Assembly (NCBI GenBank): GCA_964016885.1
Contig: OZ024741.1
Location: 34,486,027 to 34,550,026 of the forward strand
Direction of reading: 5' to 3'
Origin: Eledone cirrhosa
Lineage: Eukaryota; Mollusca; Cephalopoda; Octopoda; Eledonidae
Length of the DNA stretch: 64,000 nucleotides
Shown here: piece after piece, positions 25,121 through 36,730 of the stretch
How positions within the stretch are numbered: position 1 is the first letter of the stretch
Layout of the letters: each line of letters starts with the position of its first letter
Program-made: the position numbers and the translations under genes
The notes under the pieces: generated by a model
The model's input: the letters and a program-made list of their open reading frames with translations, nothing else
Told to the model about the DNA's origin: nothing
Databases searched by the model: none

Positions 25121-26698
25121 TCGCTATAAAGATACCATATTTATTATAAAAGGGGGAGCACTAAAGACTAGCAGTAAACAGCTAACCCCTAAATGCAAAT
25201 CCCGGCAAACATTAACACTAACCATAAACCAGGAAACCTAGGACCACTCTAAAATCCTCCGATGTCCAAGCAATAACTATAATATAACTCCAACTACCAC
25301 AAAAGAGATATAACTACTAACCAATGCAGTAGAAAAGAGTCATTTCTCTACAATCTGAATATTGACTACTGTATAATTGCAAACACATTGAATTTAGTCT
25401 ATAAAAATACCACATATATAATAGAGGGGAGAGTACACGTCTCTAGCAATAAATAATGACTAAATTTAAGAGTTAACCCCTAAATTCAAAGCCCAACAAA
25501 CACTAACAATAAACTTATACCCTAAACATGTTCGTGAACTTGAGGACTAACTTTAAATAACAAACCTAAGCCCACCCTAAAATCCTCCGATGTCCTAGCA
25601 ATAACCATAACATAACCCCAGTCCTAACCCCAATCTTAATAAAAGTGATAGAACGTCTAAATACTAACGTCTATATAAATACAAACGGATTGATTTAAAG
25701 TTTGTTTATAAAAATACCATATTTATAATAGGAGGGGGGAAGCACTAAGGCCCAGCAGTAAATATTCACTGAACGTAATTGCTAACCTCTAAATTCATAT
25801 CCCAACAAACTCTAAAGCTAACCTTGAACTTTCCATGAACATTAAGACTAAATTCTGTCGATACCCTAGCAATAGCCATACAATATATAATTGTCCCATG
25901 AATCAAAACAAATATGTTCCATATTTTTATATTTCACGCGCAAGGAAGATAACTCAAAAGGCTTGCATCTAAAAATTATATTAGTAATCCCCCTTTAACC
26001 GTTAATTTCTCTGATCTTCGTAAAACAGTTTTGTACACACACAAGACTACCCAAAATTCTAATGAAAGGTATATAACTACTAATTAATGAAGCGGAAAAC
26101 ATAGAAGTGATTGTTCTGCACCCTCAACACTAACTTCTATATAAATGCAGACACAATAGGTTAAATTTAGTCTATGAAAATACTATTTTCACAATAGAAG
26201 GTGGAGCTCAAAAGCTTAACACTAAATATTGACTTTAAACTTAACAGCTAACCCCTAAGTTCAAACCCAACAAACACTAATGCTAACCGTAAGCCCTAAC
26301 CATGACCACGAACTTTAATCCTAACTTTAAACCAGCAAACCTAAGCTCTAACAGCCTCCAATGTCCTAGAAATAAACATAACATATATAATTGCCCATGT
26401 ATCAAATCAAATTCTGTGTCAGGCTAATTCTAACCTTAACAGCAAACCAAAACAGAACATAACATTAAGTTTAAACTAACTCCTAAAGCCATCCTCTGTC
26501 CTAGCACTAATCATAACATGGATAATTGCTACTGTATGAAATGTATGAAATCAAATTTAGGAATAACAAATACATTTAAATAAAATGGAGAGTAATGGAG
26601 TGTAACTGTATGTTTTAAGAGATAAATCCCCGCCCTAAAATTAATTGGCTGGACTTAATAGACAATTGGCTGGACAAAATAGCATTTGTATGTAGACG

Positions 26699-26724
26699 TA
26701 CACACACGCGCGCGCGCGCGCGCG
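26699..26724. repeat. (CG)n tract at the variable site of tandem unit 3
   Basis: acacacg followed by CG repeats, a rare motif in an AT-rich animal genome. It marks the left boundary of the insertion described next. Confidence 0.93.
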
Positions 26725-26753
26725 GGCTGGCGCAGGAAAGACTTGTCTATCTC

Positions 26754-27090
26754 GGAGTGGGAGGTAAGTGTGGATGTGAGGCCAGACAATTCATAGAGCC
26801 TCTTTCGTCACCTCATCTCCTAGTGAAGCTGGACATGTGTAACACCTTCATCAGCTTTAGGCGGGATCACGTTTGAGAAACATGTGTAAGATATTCCCTC
26901 TCAATGAACTCTCTCCCACATCTCTTATGTAACACTCAATACAATCATGGCTGATGACAAGCGGATCACCTCTGCACGAGTGTTCAACAAGGGGACCCAC
27001 TCGTCTCGCTTCTTTTCTCACTGGTTGTTGATGAGATCACCCACTCTGTCTGTTTGACTTCAAAGATACTCGCAGTCGACTATTTGTTTA
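26754..27090 (+). pseudogene. RT fragment of the GC-rich R2-like element family
   Basis: One frame reads LGVGGKCGCEARQFIEPL, LLVKLDMCNTFISFRRDHV and then, after three stops, SVQQGDPLVSLLFSLVVDEI. KLDxxNxFxSxRRD and GVQQGDPLxxLLF are RT core motifs of the same kind of element whose C-terminal end is at 10765-11609. The YLDD box region has decayed to DYLF. Confidence 0.75.
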
Positions 27091-27390
27091 GTATATTAAC
27101 AACAAATATGACTTACACTCCAATCAAAATCGAAATGGTCTTTCCGACAACTTTCCGCCCTCTTTTTTCTACAAAGCTAGTCATTTTCGATAGGTTTCCA
27201 TGTTATAATCATTGAGAATATGTGCAAAACATAGTTATTTGCGAGCAACTTTGATGTCAGATTGGGTGGTAAGCACACAAAAAGTACAAATAAAATAAAA
27301 TAAAATAAAGGAAGAACATTTTCCACACTGAGATCAATAGCATGATGTGATGTAGTATGGTGTTGTTTGGTTTGGTGTAGTAATGACAAA

Positions 27391-27662
27391 TTGGTAGAGT
27401 CATTAGAACATCTGATAAAATGCTTTATAGTATTCCTTCTGGCTTTCTGCACTCTGAGTTCAAATCCCACCGAGGGTGACAGAAAAATACCAGTGTAGTA
27501 CTGGGGTCAATTCTTCTTCTATATTTCTTTCTCACTTCCTTTCTCTCACTTTCTATCCTTCTCATTATTTATCCTTCCCTGGAAGAAATCTGCTGTGTTC
27601 AAACTTGAAGAGTCTGGTATGTTTTAAAATGCCCAAGACATGCTGTATGTTATTATGACACC
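27391..27662 (+). mobile_element. tRNA-derived SINE (family S4)
   Basis: Ordered blocks: ttggtagagtcattagaaca, aaaatgctttatagtattcc, ctctgagttcaaatcccacc (B-box-like), then tactggggtcaattcttctt and aaaatgcccaagacatgctg. A second copy is at 62181-62490. Confidence 0.75.
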
Positions 27663-27845
27663 TCCTACAATTTTAACAGTGGAAAACTACATTCTACATT
27701 ACAAAGATTGACATTTCTCTTTAGAGTCAGAAAATACAAGTGTTAAATCTCTACAAAATTCAGATAACATGCTCACCCTCAATAGTATAATGTATGGTCA
27801 GTAGTGTAGCAAGGTGGGGGAAGTGGGGTGCACCTTGGAGTGATG

Positions 27846-27931
27846 CATACGATCTTTGTAAAAATACCATATTTATTATAGAAGGGGAGCACTAAAGCCT
27901 AGCAGTAAACAGCTAACCCCTAAATGCAAAA
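27846..27931 (+). repeat. Displaced continuation of tandem unit 3
   Basis: acgatctttgtaaaaatacc through agctaacccctaaatgcaaa matches 25117-25200, the sequence right after the variable site in unit 2. About 1.1 kb (26725-27845) separates it from the rest of unit 3. Confidence 0.85.
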
Positions 27932-28345
27932 AATTGATTCACATGCACTAACAAATCTTTGAACTTTCTGGACACGATATATCATGATGGGGTGGAATGA
28001 CTCTGCCCAGGTAACGGACCTCGTCAGCATCTACCCCCTTTACAGACTTAGAGAGGAAATCCCAGCAACACAGGAAGGTTTATATAGAGACGACTTAATT
28101 TCCTCCCTCAACCCTAATAATACCCCCTATTAGCTATTTTCTATAGACTAGTCAAGATCTTTTAATTAAAAAATGTTTCTCTTTCTTTCCTTCTTCCCCG
28201 TGACACTAGACCACTGCAGCTTATAATTGATGACTTAATTGAACACTGTACGCCTTGATTCCCAATACACTACTTAACATCTACTCTATCTATATCACTT
28301 AACTTTGGCAGGTTATAATTTAATTTTAAAATATACTAGTTTCGC
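27932..28345. other. Unique-looking spacer
   Basis: Mixed composition with no recognised element or ORF. Confidence 0.4.
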
Positions 28346-28691
28346 GTTATCTTTTCCATTACATATGTTAAATTATATTTTAGTTAATGTTTATATTGAA
28401 TATTTTTAGTTAGTTACAGTAATGGATTGTAAATTGGTCTTATTGTATTCTTATTCATGGATTAGAGTTGTTCTACAGCGAGTTTTTCTAACGGTTTAAT
28501 TTCCGGAAGTGAGTATGAGATCCAAAATTAAGGGGAGCTAATGCGTAAGGGGAGGTAACTAGCTAATTAAATTAAATTAAATTAAATTATATAGGAAAGT
28601 ATCAATTATTTAAATACTTTGCTCTAATTAAAAACATTCAATATAAACATTAACTAAAATATAATTTAACGTATGTAATGGAAAAGATAAC
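28346..28691. mobile_element. Inverted repeat, arms about 68 bp, spacer about 210 bp
   Basis: gttatcttttccattacata at the left is mirrored by tatgtaatggaaaagataac at the right, with near-complete pairing across about 68 bp. The spacer holds an (AATTA)n stretch at 28565-28588. Confidence 0.88.
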
Positions 28692-29241
28692 AATAACTTT
28701 GATACTCTCAACACATACACATTTGAACACTACAGAAACAAACATCACACTACATCCACCATAAATTTTAATACACTAACACCTTTGCTTGATATGCTTG
28801 TATACCTGTGTTATTTTATGTGATACCTTTGCCATACAGTATTTATATATGCCTAATACCTTTGCTTGTTTCCTTCATATATATGACTAATGCATGTGCA
28901 CTCTCTACACGCTTGCATATGTACTGCTGGTGTTCTCATTCTTCCTCAATTCCTCTTTAATTCTTAGACTATTCCCTTGTATTATCTGTCGCATGTATTC
29001 CACTCTGTGCTTTTAATTTTAATTTTAATTATTGTACAATTCTCGTATTATATAAGTCGCATCCATTCCACCCTGTAAATGCGAAACTGTTGTTCACAAC
29101 ATCAATATATATGTATCTATATGATTGTTCAGTTTAATAGGAGGTTAATTATATGTACAAACTTTGCTAATGCTCCGATGATTCCAAACGAAAGTTTGGA
29201 AGAAACGATTGTCAGCAATAAAATGATTTGAACATAACTTT
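28692..29241. other. AT-rich spacer, nothing recognised
   Basis: No coding potential beyond short frames. A repeated word ccttcgcttg-like (acctttgcttg at 28781 and 28858) is too short to classify. Confidence 0.4.
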
Positions 29242-29257
29242 GATAATTGTGTAATTT

Positions 29258-29567
29258 ATATATATACATATAGATACTTATATATACATATATATACATA
29301 TATACACATATATACATATATACACATATATACATATACACACACATATATTCACATACACACACATATATACACATATACACACACACATATATATATA
29401 TACATATACAAACACATATACACACACACATATATATATATATACACATATACATATATATAAATATACGCATAAAAAGATATGTATATACACACACACA
29501 CATATATATTTATATACATACATACATACATACACACACACATACACATATATATATATGCATACAT

Positions 29568-29601
<34 letters not shown>

Positions 29602-29604
29602 GTA

Positions 29605-29694
<90 letters not shown>
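29258..29694. repeat. (TA)n/(ACATA)n/(CA)n compound microsatellite
   Basis: More than 430 bases of TA, ACATATA and CACA words, ending in about 90 bases of pure TA. All ORFs here are of MCVCVYI type and are artefacts. Confidence 0.98.
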
Positions 29695-29698
<4 letters not shown>

Positions 29699-29829
29699 TA
29701 TATTGTAGGTCGCTTTAACCCGTCTTTTATTATTCAAAAAACTTCTTGCCAATAAACATTAACCCTTTGTGCGCCATTCATCTAACTGTAGACCAACAAA
29801 TACCAACTAAACGGAGCGTTGACAAGAAC

Positions 29830-30031
29830 GATGGCGAATGGATCTTCGGGGTAATCAGTTTCCTCCCGAGCTGCTACACCTTTTCGTAATAATACCGAAC
29901 AACGTACTGCTGGTCACTCCTTCCTCCAAAAGCCGTACAAAGCGGGCATGTGTATCGGGTGCAAATCTACACCAGGCCTACGCGAGAAATTCGCAAGGGA
30001 CTTCATCGAGAGGTATAGAGAGAAAGAGTAA
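29830..30031 (+). pseudogene. Unrecognised protein-like fragment with one in-frame stop
   Basis: An ATG frame gives MANGSSG, a stop, then RAATPFRNNTEQRTAGHSFL and KPYKAGMCIGCKSTPGLREK, ending FIERYREKE and stop. The alternative frame 29838-30062 is open for 74 codons and ends just before a ggtaagt donor-like motif. The region is less AT-rich than its surroundings. I cannot name it. It may be an exon relic or a transposon piece. Confidence 0.25.
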
Positions 30032-30344
30032 CTTAGTGGAAAGAGTGCGAATTAACTTTTGAGGTAAGTAGCCTACGCCTTACTGCTATTGCACCGGAAC
30101 CTTCTGCCAACTTAACCTGTGACTTTCTCTTTCACATTTACTCCAAAAGGCCAAAGCAGAGGAGTATGAAAAGAAGGGTCTCAACAATATTTCTATGAAC
30201 AATGCACGTAGACAGCTAAACTGTACTTTCAACTTCTTAATTTTCTCCAAATAAAACAAGTTTCCTGTCGGTATATTTTCGTGAGTTTTTAACAGGCACT
30301 CACAAATAAACGTTTCTCATTGGAGGTGTTATTACCAATGTTCT

Positions 30345-30374
30345 TACCCGTGCAACGCCGGGATTCACTGCTAG
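30345..30374 (+). mobile_element. Helentron-like 3' terminus
   Basis: acccgtgcaacgccggga forms a short CCCG/CGGG hairpin, followed by ctgctagt. This hairpin plus CTAG ending is repeated at 32667-32697 and 33832-33860, and inverted at 37399-37428. Confidence 0.7.
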
Positions 30375-30389
30375 TATATATATATATAG

Positions 30390-30516
30390 TGTGTAACGTT
30401 TTTCGAAATATTTACTTCTGCGTACACAGATTGATATTTTTAGTTTCAGAAGGTCCCATTAAGGGTGAAAGCAGCGATTATTTGCTTAAACTTTAATCTG
30501 TTATTTTAATATATAT
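30390..30516 (+). repeat. Dispersed repeat shared with 32998-33140
   Basis: tgtgtaacgtttttcgaaat through gttattttaatatat is repeated at 32998-33140 with about 95% identity, and a part is inverted at 33864-33930. It lies just after a Helentron-like 3' end. Confidence 0.85.
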
Positions 30517-30741
30517 TGAAAATTGCAAACTTGACTGTCACCACACAATATGAACCTGAAGAATGTGAAAGCATGAAAGTACTTGTTCAATTAATACTTA
30601 ACATTTAATATTCTACCATACTAATTCATTCTAATACCATTATAAATTATAAAGGATTGTAAATAAAACGAGTAAATCAGACAAAGTTGGAATTCCTTTT
30701 ATTAATATAATCTTCTATATACAATCATACACACCCGTGTA

Positions 30742-30784
<43 letters not shown>

Positions 30785-30790
<6 letters not shown>

Positions 30791-31156
30791 ACAGGAGGCT
30801 GGACTGGTGTAAATTCTTGAAAGGTTTATTATACTATGATCATTTCAATGACCGGGTTCCATATGAATCCGGTGATATCATCAGGTATTGGAATATAACA
30901 AAGGAATGTGTAAAAAAAACCATGGGTCCGAAAAATCAGAGACAGAGACAAAGAGGACGACTGACCAGCTAGTTGGTCAGTCGTCCTCTTTGTCTCTGTA
31001 TCTGATTTTTCGGACCCATGGTCTTTTACATATTCCTTTGTTATATTCCAATACCTGATGATATCACAGGATTCATATGGAACCCGGTCATTGAAATGAT
31101 CATAGTATAATAAACCTTTCAAGGATTTACACCAGTTCAGCCTCCTGTTATTTTAT
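30785..31156. mobile_element. Long palindrome (foldback), arms about 180 bp, almost no loop
   Basis: aaaataacaggaggctggac at the left is mirrored by cctcctgttatttt at the right, through the centre at about 30970 (ccagctagttgg). It abuts (TA)n at 30740-30784. The following bases to 31306 (cggaatgaccagttctatcc and on) are shared with 1790-1840, so the family extends beyond the palindrome. Confidence 0.94.
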
Positions 31157-31316
31157 TTATAATTAACTCCGTATTCGCACCACCAACTACACAAACGAAG
31201 ACGGGTGAACTACACTACGTTGAGTACTCTCCACAATATTACACCAAGATTGACCATACGGAATGACCAGTTCTATCCAGTGGTGAACCAACAAACCTAA
31301 AGATATATATATATAT

Positions 31317-32398
31317 GTAAAATCAACTAAAATAAATAAGTCAAATATTTAAAATTTGGCTTCGTTTATTACTGCTATATATATTTCGGTGACAGCCACC
31401 TTTGGCTGTGACCTCTTCAGGCAGTCCGAATTAGTGTGGTAGAGACGAGTACACGTGTTGTTGAGGTGTTTAACTTTGTCAATACTCTGATATGCCCAGT
31501 TCCTGGTTGGGTTGTTATTTCACTGAGGAACTGGAATCATATGAATTTAAACAAACGAATTTCAGCGTCAGAGGACATCCCCTCCTCTCATTGGTCAGTT
31601 TTGAGAACATTCCTCAGTCAAAAGTCTATAGAAATGGTGACATGATGGATGCAAACACACACAGATACTTCTAAAATCAGCAGCAGCAAGACCTAGGCTG
31701 ACCGCAGCACCAACACCACTACCAAAATAAGGATAGAGGCCAGATGTACTTAACAATAGCAAAAACAAACACTAAAGATAGCCTCACCCCAGAAAGAATT
31801 TCTATAGACTGTTGACTGAGGAATGCTCTCACAACTGACCAATGGGAAGCGTGGATCTTACAAATCTTTCTAACTTTGAGATTGGTTATAACACATACAC
31901 ATTTTATTTGATTATCTTATTTTATTCTCTTACCATATTATTCCTTCTACCATTTTATCATTTTATCATTTTTTTGAGCTGACTCCAACACCAACACCAC
32001 TAACAACATAAGTGTAGAGGTCAGATGTACTTAACAATAACAAGAACAACCACAACAGATTGCCTCGCCTCAGAACGAAATTCTATAGACTTTTGACTGA
32101 GGAATGTTTTCACAACTGACCAATGAGAAGAGGGGATGTCCTCTGACGCTGAAATTCGTTTGTTTAAATTCATATGATTCCAGTTCCTCAGTGAAATAAC
32201 AACCCAACCAGGAACTGGGCATATCAGAGTATTGACAAAGTTAAACACCTCAACAACATGTGTACTCGTCTCTACCACACTAATTCGGACTGCCTGAAGA
32301 GGTCACAGTCAAAGGTGGCTGTCACCGAAATATATATAGCAGTAATAAACGAAGCCAAATTTTAAATATTTGACTTATTTATTTTAGTTTATTTTACA
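31317..32398. mobile_element. Foldback element, arms 318 bp, spacer about 446 bp
   Basis: The left arm 31317-31634 is the reverse complement of 32081-32398, with a few percent mismatch. The spacer contains a direct duplication: 31700-31850 resembles 31985-32130 (accaacaccactaac, aggccagatgtacttaacaa, ttgactgaggaatg). A 69-85 codon ORF in each arm is the same sequence read twice and resembles no protein I know. Confidence 0.94.
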
Positions 32399-32490
32399 TT
32401 ACTCCGGAGTAACCAAACCAACCTGCGCACTTCGTCGAGTGCTCCAATCTGCATACTGAGGTGTTGGTATACAACCAACATATACTCAAA

Positions 32491-32492
<2 letters not shown>

Positions 32493-32548
<56 letters not shown>
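32493..32548. repeat. (TA)n microsatellite
   Basis: About 55 bases of TA. Confidence 0.97.
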
Positions 32549-32551
<3 letters not shown>

Positions 32552-32666
32552 TATATTCGTGTACAGATATTTTTGCATACACAATAACAAAATATAAACA
32601 AACGTATTTATTTCATGATGTTCGATAAGGATAAATATATATGAAATATATAAGAACCCTAGAGCA

Positions 32667-32697
32667 AATCCCGAGCAACGCCGGGCAATTCTGCTAG
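32667..32697 (+). mobile_element. Helentron-like 3' terminus
   Basis: atcccgagcaacgccgggca hairpin, then ttctgctag. It is followed at once by tatatatctaaaac and agaatgtctgtctgtctccc, which resembles a Helentron 5' end, so two elements appear to be joined tail to head. Confidence 0.7.
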
Positions 32698-33574
32698 TAT
32701 ATATCTAAAACAGAGAATGTCTGTCTGTCTCCCTAAAACTCGAGAACCACCCAACCGATTGTTTTCAAACTTTACACATGTAATACTTATGTGAGTGTTT
32801 TGAGCAAAAAATATTTCGAATTTTCAATGCCCTGGTGACCGCATTAGGCGATTTAGCGATTTCTCTCTATAATTCTTAGTCTTTCTTTTTAGATAGATAC
32901 ATAGATATAACATTGCGCCCTTATAATATCTGTCTGTATGTCTGCATTACGACATTATGACGCCATGTGTGTGTGTATATGTATATATAGTGTGTGTGTG
33001 TGTATATATAGTGTGTAACGTTTTTTCGAAATATTTACTTCTGCGTTCACAGATTGATTTTTTTTAGTTTCAGAAGATCCCGTTAAGGGTGAAAGCAGCG
33101 ATTCTTTGCTTAAACTTTAATCTGTTATTTTAATATATATATATATATATGTAGGAGGTGAGTTTTATTGTAGTACAATAAAGCAATGCAGATATCGGAT
33201 AAGAAGCACTCTACAGTTTGTAGGACTGAAGTATACATAATATATAAGATCAAAAGATGGTTAAAGGAGTTCCATGTATTTTATTATGCGCATTTCAAAA
33301 ACAAACATCATCATGCAATAATATTTGTGTTTTCATCAGATAAAACAGGAGGACATGATATGAAGGCTAAAAAACACTTGTGGATAGTGCAGTTTTAAAT
33401 CAACATATCATGATATGTTGATTTAAAACTGCACTATACACAAGTGTTTTTTAGCCTTCATATCATGTCCTCCTGTTTTATCTGATGAAAACACAAATAT
33501 TATTGCATGATGATGTTTGTTTTTGAAATGCGCATAATAAAATACATGGAACTCCTTTAACCATCTTTTGATCT

Positions 33575-33608
<34 letters not shown>

Positions 33609-33860
33609 TAGTGGACAGATATTTTTGCATACACAATAACAAAATATAAACAAAAGTATTTATTTCGCGATAAAGTGTTGATTTTCTTCGCACGGAAAAA
33701 AAAAACTTGTAATCCACGACGAATTCTTTTTATAAGCACAACATGTAGACACTATCAAGAGGCCGAGGTATTCCGTACTTCTCTGTACTGTTTCAGAAAG
33801 GAGGGATAAACATGCCAATCGATGTTTAGAATGCAGAGCAACGCCGGGTCATTCTGCTAG
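32698..33860 (+). mobile_element. Possible composite Helentron-like element
   Basis: It starts with tatatctaaaac and (TGTC)n, as at the 5' end of the element at 37399-38365, and ends with gcaacgccgggtcattctgc plus tag. Inside are the dispersed repeat (32998-33140) and the zero-loop palindrome (33238-33583). No Rep/helicase coding is present, so it would be non-autonomous. Confidence 0.5.
33238..33583. mobile_element. Zero-loop palindrome, arms 173 bp, nearly perfect
   Basis: The centre lies between 33410 and 33411 (aacatatca/tgatatgtt). The arms pair over their whole length with very few mismatches (one at tggatagt versus the mirror of actataca). Identical 60-70 codon ORFs on opposite strands are a consequence. 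TA repeats flank the right side. Confidence 0.96.
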
Positions 33861-34001
33861 TATTTATTAAAATAACAAATTAAAGTTTAAGCAAATAATC
33901 GCTGTTTTCACCCTTAACGGGATCTTTTCTTATATATTTGATATATATTTATCCTTATCGAGCCCTCTTTGGATTTTAGTCTTCGTATTTATTATTATTA
34001 T

Positions 34002-34011
<10 letters not shown>

Positions 34012-34033
<22 letters not shown>
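34012..34033. repeat. (TA)n microsatellite
   Basis: About 30 bases of TA, followed by short ACATA and CACA words to about 34070. Confidence 0.9.
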
Positions 34034-34036
<3 letters not shown>

Positions 34037-34079
34037 CATATATACACATATATGCACACACACACAAGTGTGTGTGCGT

Positions 34080-34582
34080 GTGCTGAAAAGGTTAAATCTT
34101 ATTCCTTGGGTTTTGACAAATGGAATTATTAACATCAATTCCAATGATTATAATATCTATGATGACAAAACAATTAGAAAAAAATAGCTAGAATATTTTT
34201 TTTAATAATTAAGATATACACTTACGCACAAAACATAATGATGTTTCTTAGACTTTAAAGTGAGTGAAAGAATCCAGGAGAGAGATTCATCTTTGAAGAG
34301 GTTGAAAGTTCATATCACACACACATACACACACACATATTCATATATACACTGAAAAGAAAGAAATATACAAAGAGAGAAAGAGAGAGAGAGAGAGGAG
34401 TGAATGAGTTAGAAAGAGATAGAAAGTTAGTAAAGAGAAACAGAGAGAGAGACTGACATTTTTATAACAGCTGGATGTTACAACTGACCTGTTACACTCT
34501 CCCCTAACCCCATAAATGGCCAAGGAATTGAATTATTTTTGAATGGATAAATTTCACTTTCTGTCTCACATCCTCTTTCTCT

Positions 34583-34585
<3 letters not shown>
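34080..34585. other. Spacer with a (GA)n-rich patch
   Basis: 34360-34455 is rich in gagagaga words; the rest is AT-rich. No gene recognised. Confidence 0.5.

Positions 34586-34625
<40 letters not shown>
34586..34625. repeat. (TA)n microsatellite
   Basis: About 38 bases of TA. Confidence 0.97.
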
Positions 34626-34626
<1 letters not shown>

Positions 34627-34899
34627 CACCCCCAACACAAGCACCAGAGAAGAAACCACATACTATACACAGACAAACTGCAACTGCAGAAATCCCAGCA
34701 ATTGTCCATTATCAGGTAAATACTTGTACAAAAATATGTGTAGTAAAATCTAAACTGAGAGTATATAAATATGTGGGTGCCACTTCGAGCATTTTCAAGA
34801 AAAGATGGCATATGCACACCCACACGTTTAAAAATCCCAGTTTAGCTAGATCTGCGGCCCTGGTGAAAAGAATCTGGCATCTGAAGCACACAATATTGA

Positions 34900-35150
34900 A
34901 TACACACTACATTAGTCCTTGCTAAAATTTGCTGGTCTATACCGGAATGAAAGATGCCCCTGTGAACTATGTTTGGCAGAGATAATTGAAATAGTGACCA
35001 AAAAGGACCTTCTAAATTCTTGGCACGATAGGATATTTAATTGCAAACAAGGTTCTAAAAACCTTTGCTAAATACAAACTGGACCAGAAGAAGATTCGAT
35101 CCCTAATAGCTAGATTTTACTACATTTCCAATGGCATTTGAGCTTTTCAG
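34900..35150 (+). pseudogene. Possible Penelope-like element scrap
   Basis: Short frames read TGMKDAP, CELCLAEIIEIVTKKDLLN and SWHDRIFNCKQGSKNL. CxLCLxEKxxIL...LLNxRxExxxxC is a motif I associate with the linker/endonuclease region of Penelope-like and related retroelements. Frames are broken. Confidence 0.3.
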
Positions 35151-35165
35151 ACCCATGGATTCAGT

Positions 35166-35557
35166 AATCATCATCATCATCATCATTTTACGTCCGCTTT
35201 TCCCTGCTTGCAAGGGTGGGACGGGAACCGATTCTGGCTTGATTTTTACAGCTGGATGCCCTTCCTAACACCAACCTCATTTACAGTGAGTGCTGGGTGC
35301 TTTTTTTCCGTGGCACCTACATGTCCATTTTACAGTGTGGGCTGGGTGCTTTTTTGCCATGGCACCTCCACAACCACTTTGCAGTGGAATGATAGGGACC
35401 CCAGTCCTATCATCTCATTTCTACAGATGAGTAAACTGGAGTAATGTGAAATAAAGTGCCTTGCTCAAGGAAACAACACATCACCTGGTCTGAGAATTGA
35501 ACTCACAATCTTTCGATTGCAAGCCCAATGCTCTAACCACTAAGCCATGTGCCTCTA
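35166..35557 (-). mobile_element. tRNA-derived SINE (family S2), long form
   Basis: On the minus strand: gaggcacatggcttagtggt (A box), gtgagttcaattctcagacc (B box), ttgagcaaggcactttattt and cattactccagtttactcat. A body with two copies of the cacccagc...actgtaaa VNTR unit follows, then aatcaagccagaatcggttc and a (GAT)n tail. It is about 390 bp long and one of two apparently complete copies here. Confidence 0.9.
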
Positions 35558-35560
35558 TCA

Positions 35561-36729
35561 TATTCAAAACAATCTAATTTTCTTAATTCCTTTCCTCCTT
35601 ACCCACTCTAGCCTATTCTTAATTTCTACCCTTTCTTTTTCTGTCCCTCTTTTTATACCTTCTCTACCCTCTTGACCATATATGGTAAACAACTTCACCC
35701 ATACCAATGGTCAAAGAATAATTGTTCCACATCGAAGCACACAGATTGATAGTATGAAACTCTTTACCCCCACTCCCTCTCCTCTCTACTATTATACTAA
35801 CTGACTGTATTTCATGCCATTTTTAACTTATTTACATTTTCTTAAATGAAAATCCTATTGTCACGTAGTGAATAGTTGAATTCTACTATTATAGGCTTTC
35901 TGATGAAGTGTAATAAATAATTAAGTATTGCATATGATTGAAAAATATATATTGTAGTCAGCATTTGTAGACAATTTATAATAGACACGGAAACATATGT
36001 CAAAGCAAATAAATTCCTAATCTCTTCATGCTAACGTTTTATTTTTCTTGGTGTAATACTTACTTATATATATATAAATTTAGAGAAAGAAAGAGAGTGA
36101 AATTTAACAGGTCAATGGTACTGTCCCCACTCATGACCACTGATGGGTGTATATATATATGGTCAGGGCGTTGGCGACTAAACTGGCAACCCCACCAAGC
36201 TTGGGTGATATTTGGACATCCTGTGGGATGAAATACAAGACCTGTCCAAGGCCAGAGGAACTTGGCAGAGTCAACAGCCATCCAAATATTACTTTTTTTT
36301 TTTTGCCTGGTAGTGAAAGGCCCCCAGTTGTTTTCACAACACCTTTCTAAGAGAGGGAACCTCTGAAAAAAAACCCAGTGGCTTCAAAAGCATCCGATGA
36401 TGTTGACCAGTTCTCCTTTTCGGGTAGTGTTTTTGATGCTCAGAGTATGATTAGTCGAGTGCAAGGCCTTTCCCCACTTAAAAAACCTTCAAAGCACAGG
36501 CATTACTTGTTCAGAATCTGTTACAGGTTCGTGTGGCTGGCCATAGACTAAAAGTGCACCATTTTCTGTAATCTGACAAGCGATTGCAATACTCTTAGCA
36601 GAGTTTGCAGCCATCATATATATATATATTGTTCAATGAAAAAGAGTTAGTCGATTTAGAATCAGCTGACTTTTATATAACAGATGTCAAGCACTCAATG
36701 GTATATGTTTATCTGGCGTTTTATTATAG
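35561..36729. other. Long stretch with no recognised element
   Basis: 35561-36125 is AT-rich spacer. 36150-36600 is of mixed composition and could be a relic of a transcribed sequence, for example around tgggatgaaatacaagacct, but no frame is open for more than about 67 codons and I recognise no protein. Confidence 0.4.
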
Positions 36730-36730
36730 T

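Noticed and set aside
31436..32278. Pair of 69-85 codon ORFs
   Set aside because: Same reason: inverted arms of one foldback element.
33186..33653. Two similar ORFs on opposite strands
   Set aside because: They are the two arms of a palindrome read in mirror image, not two genes.
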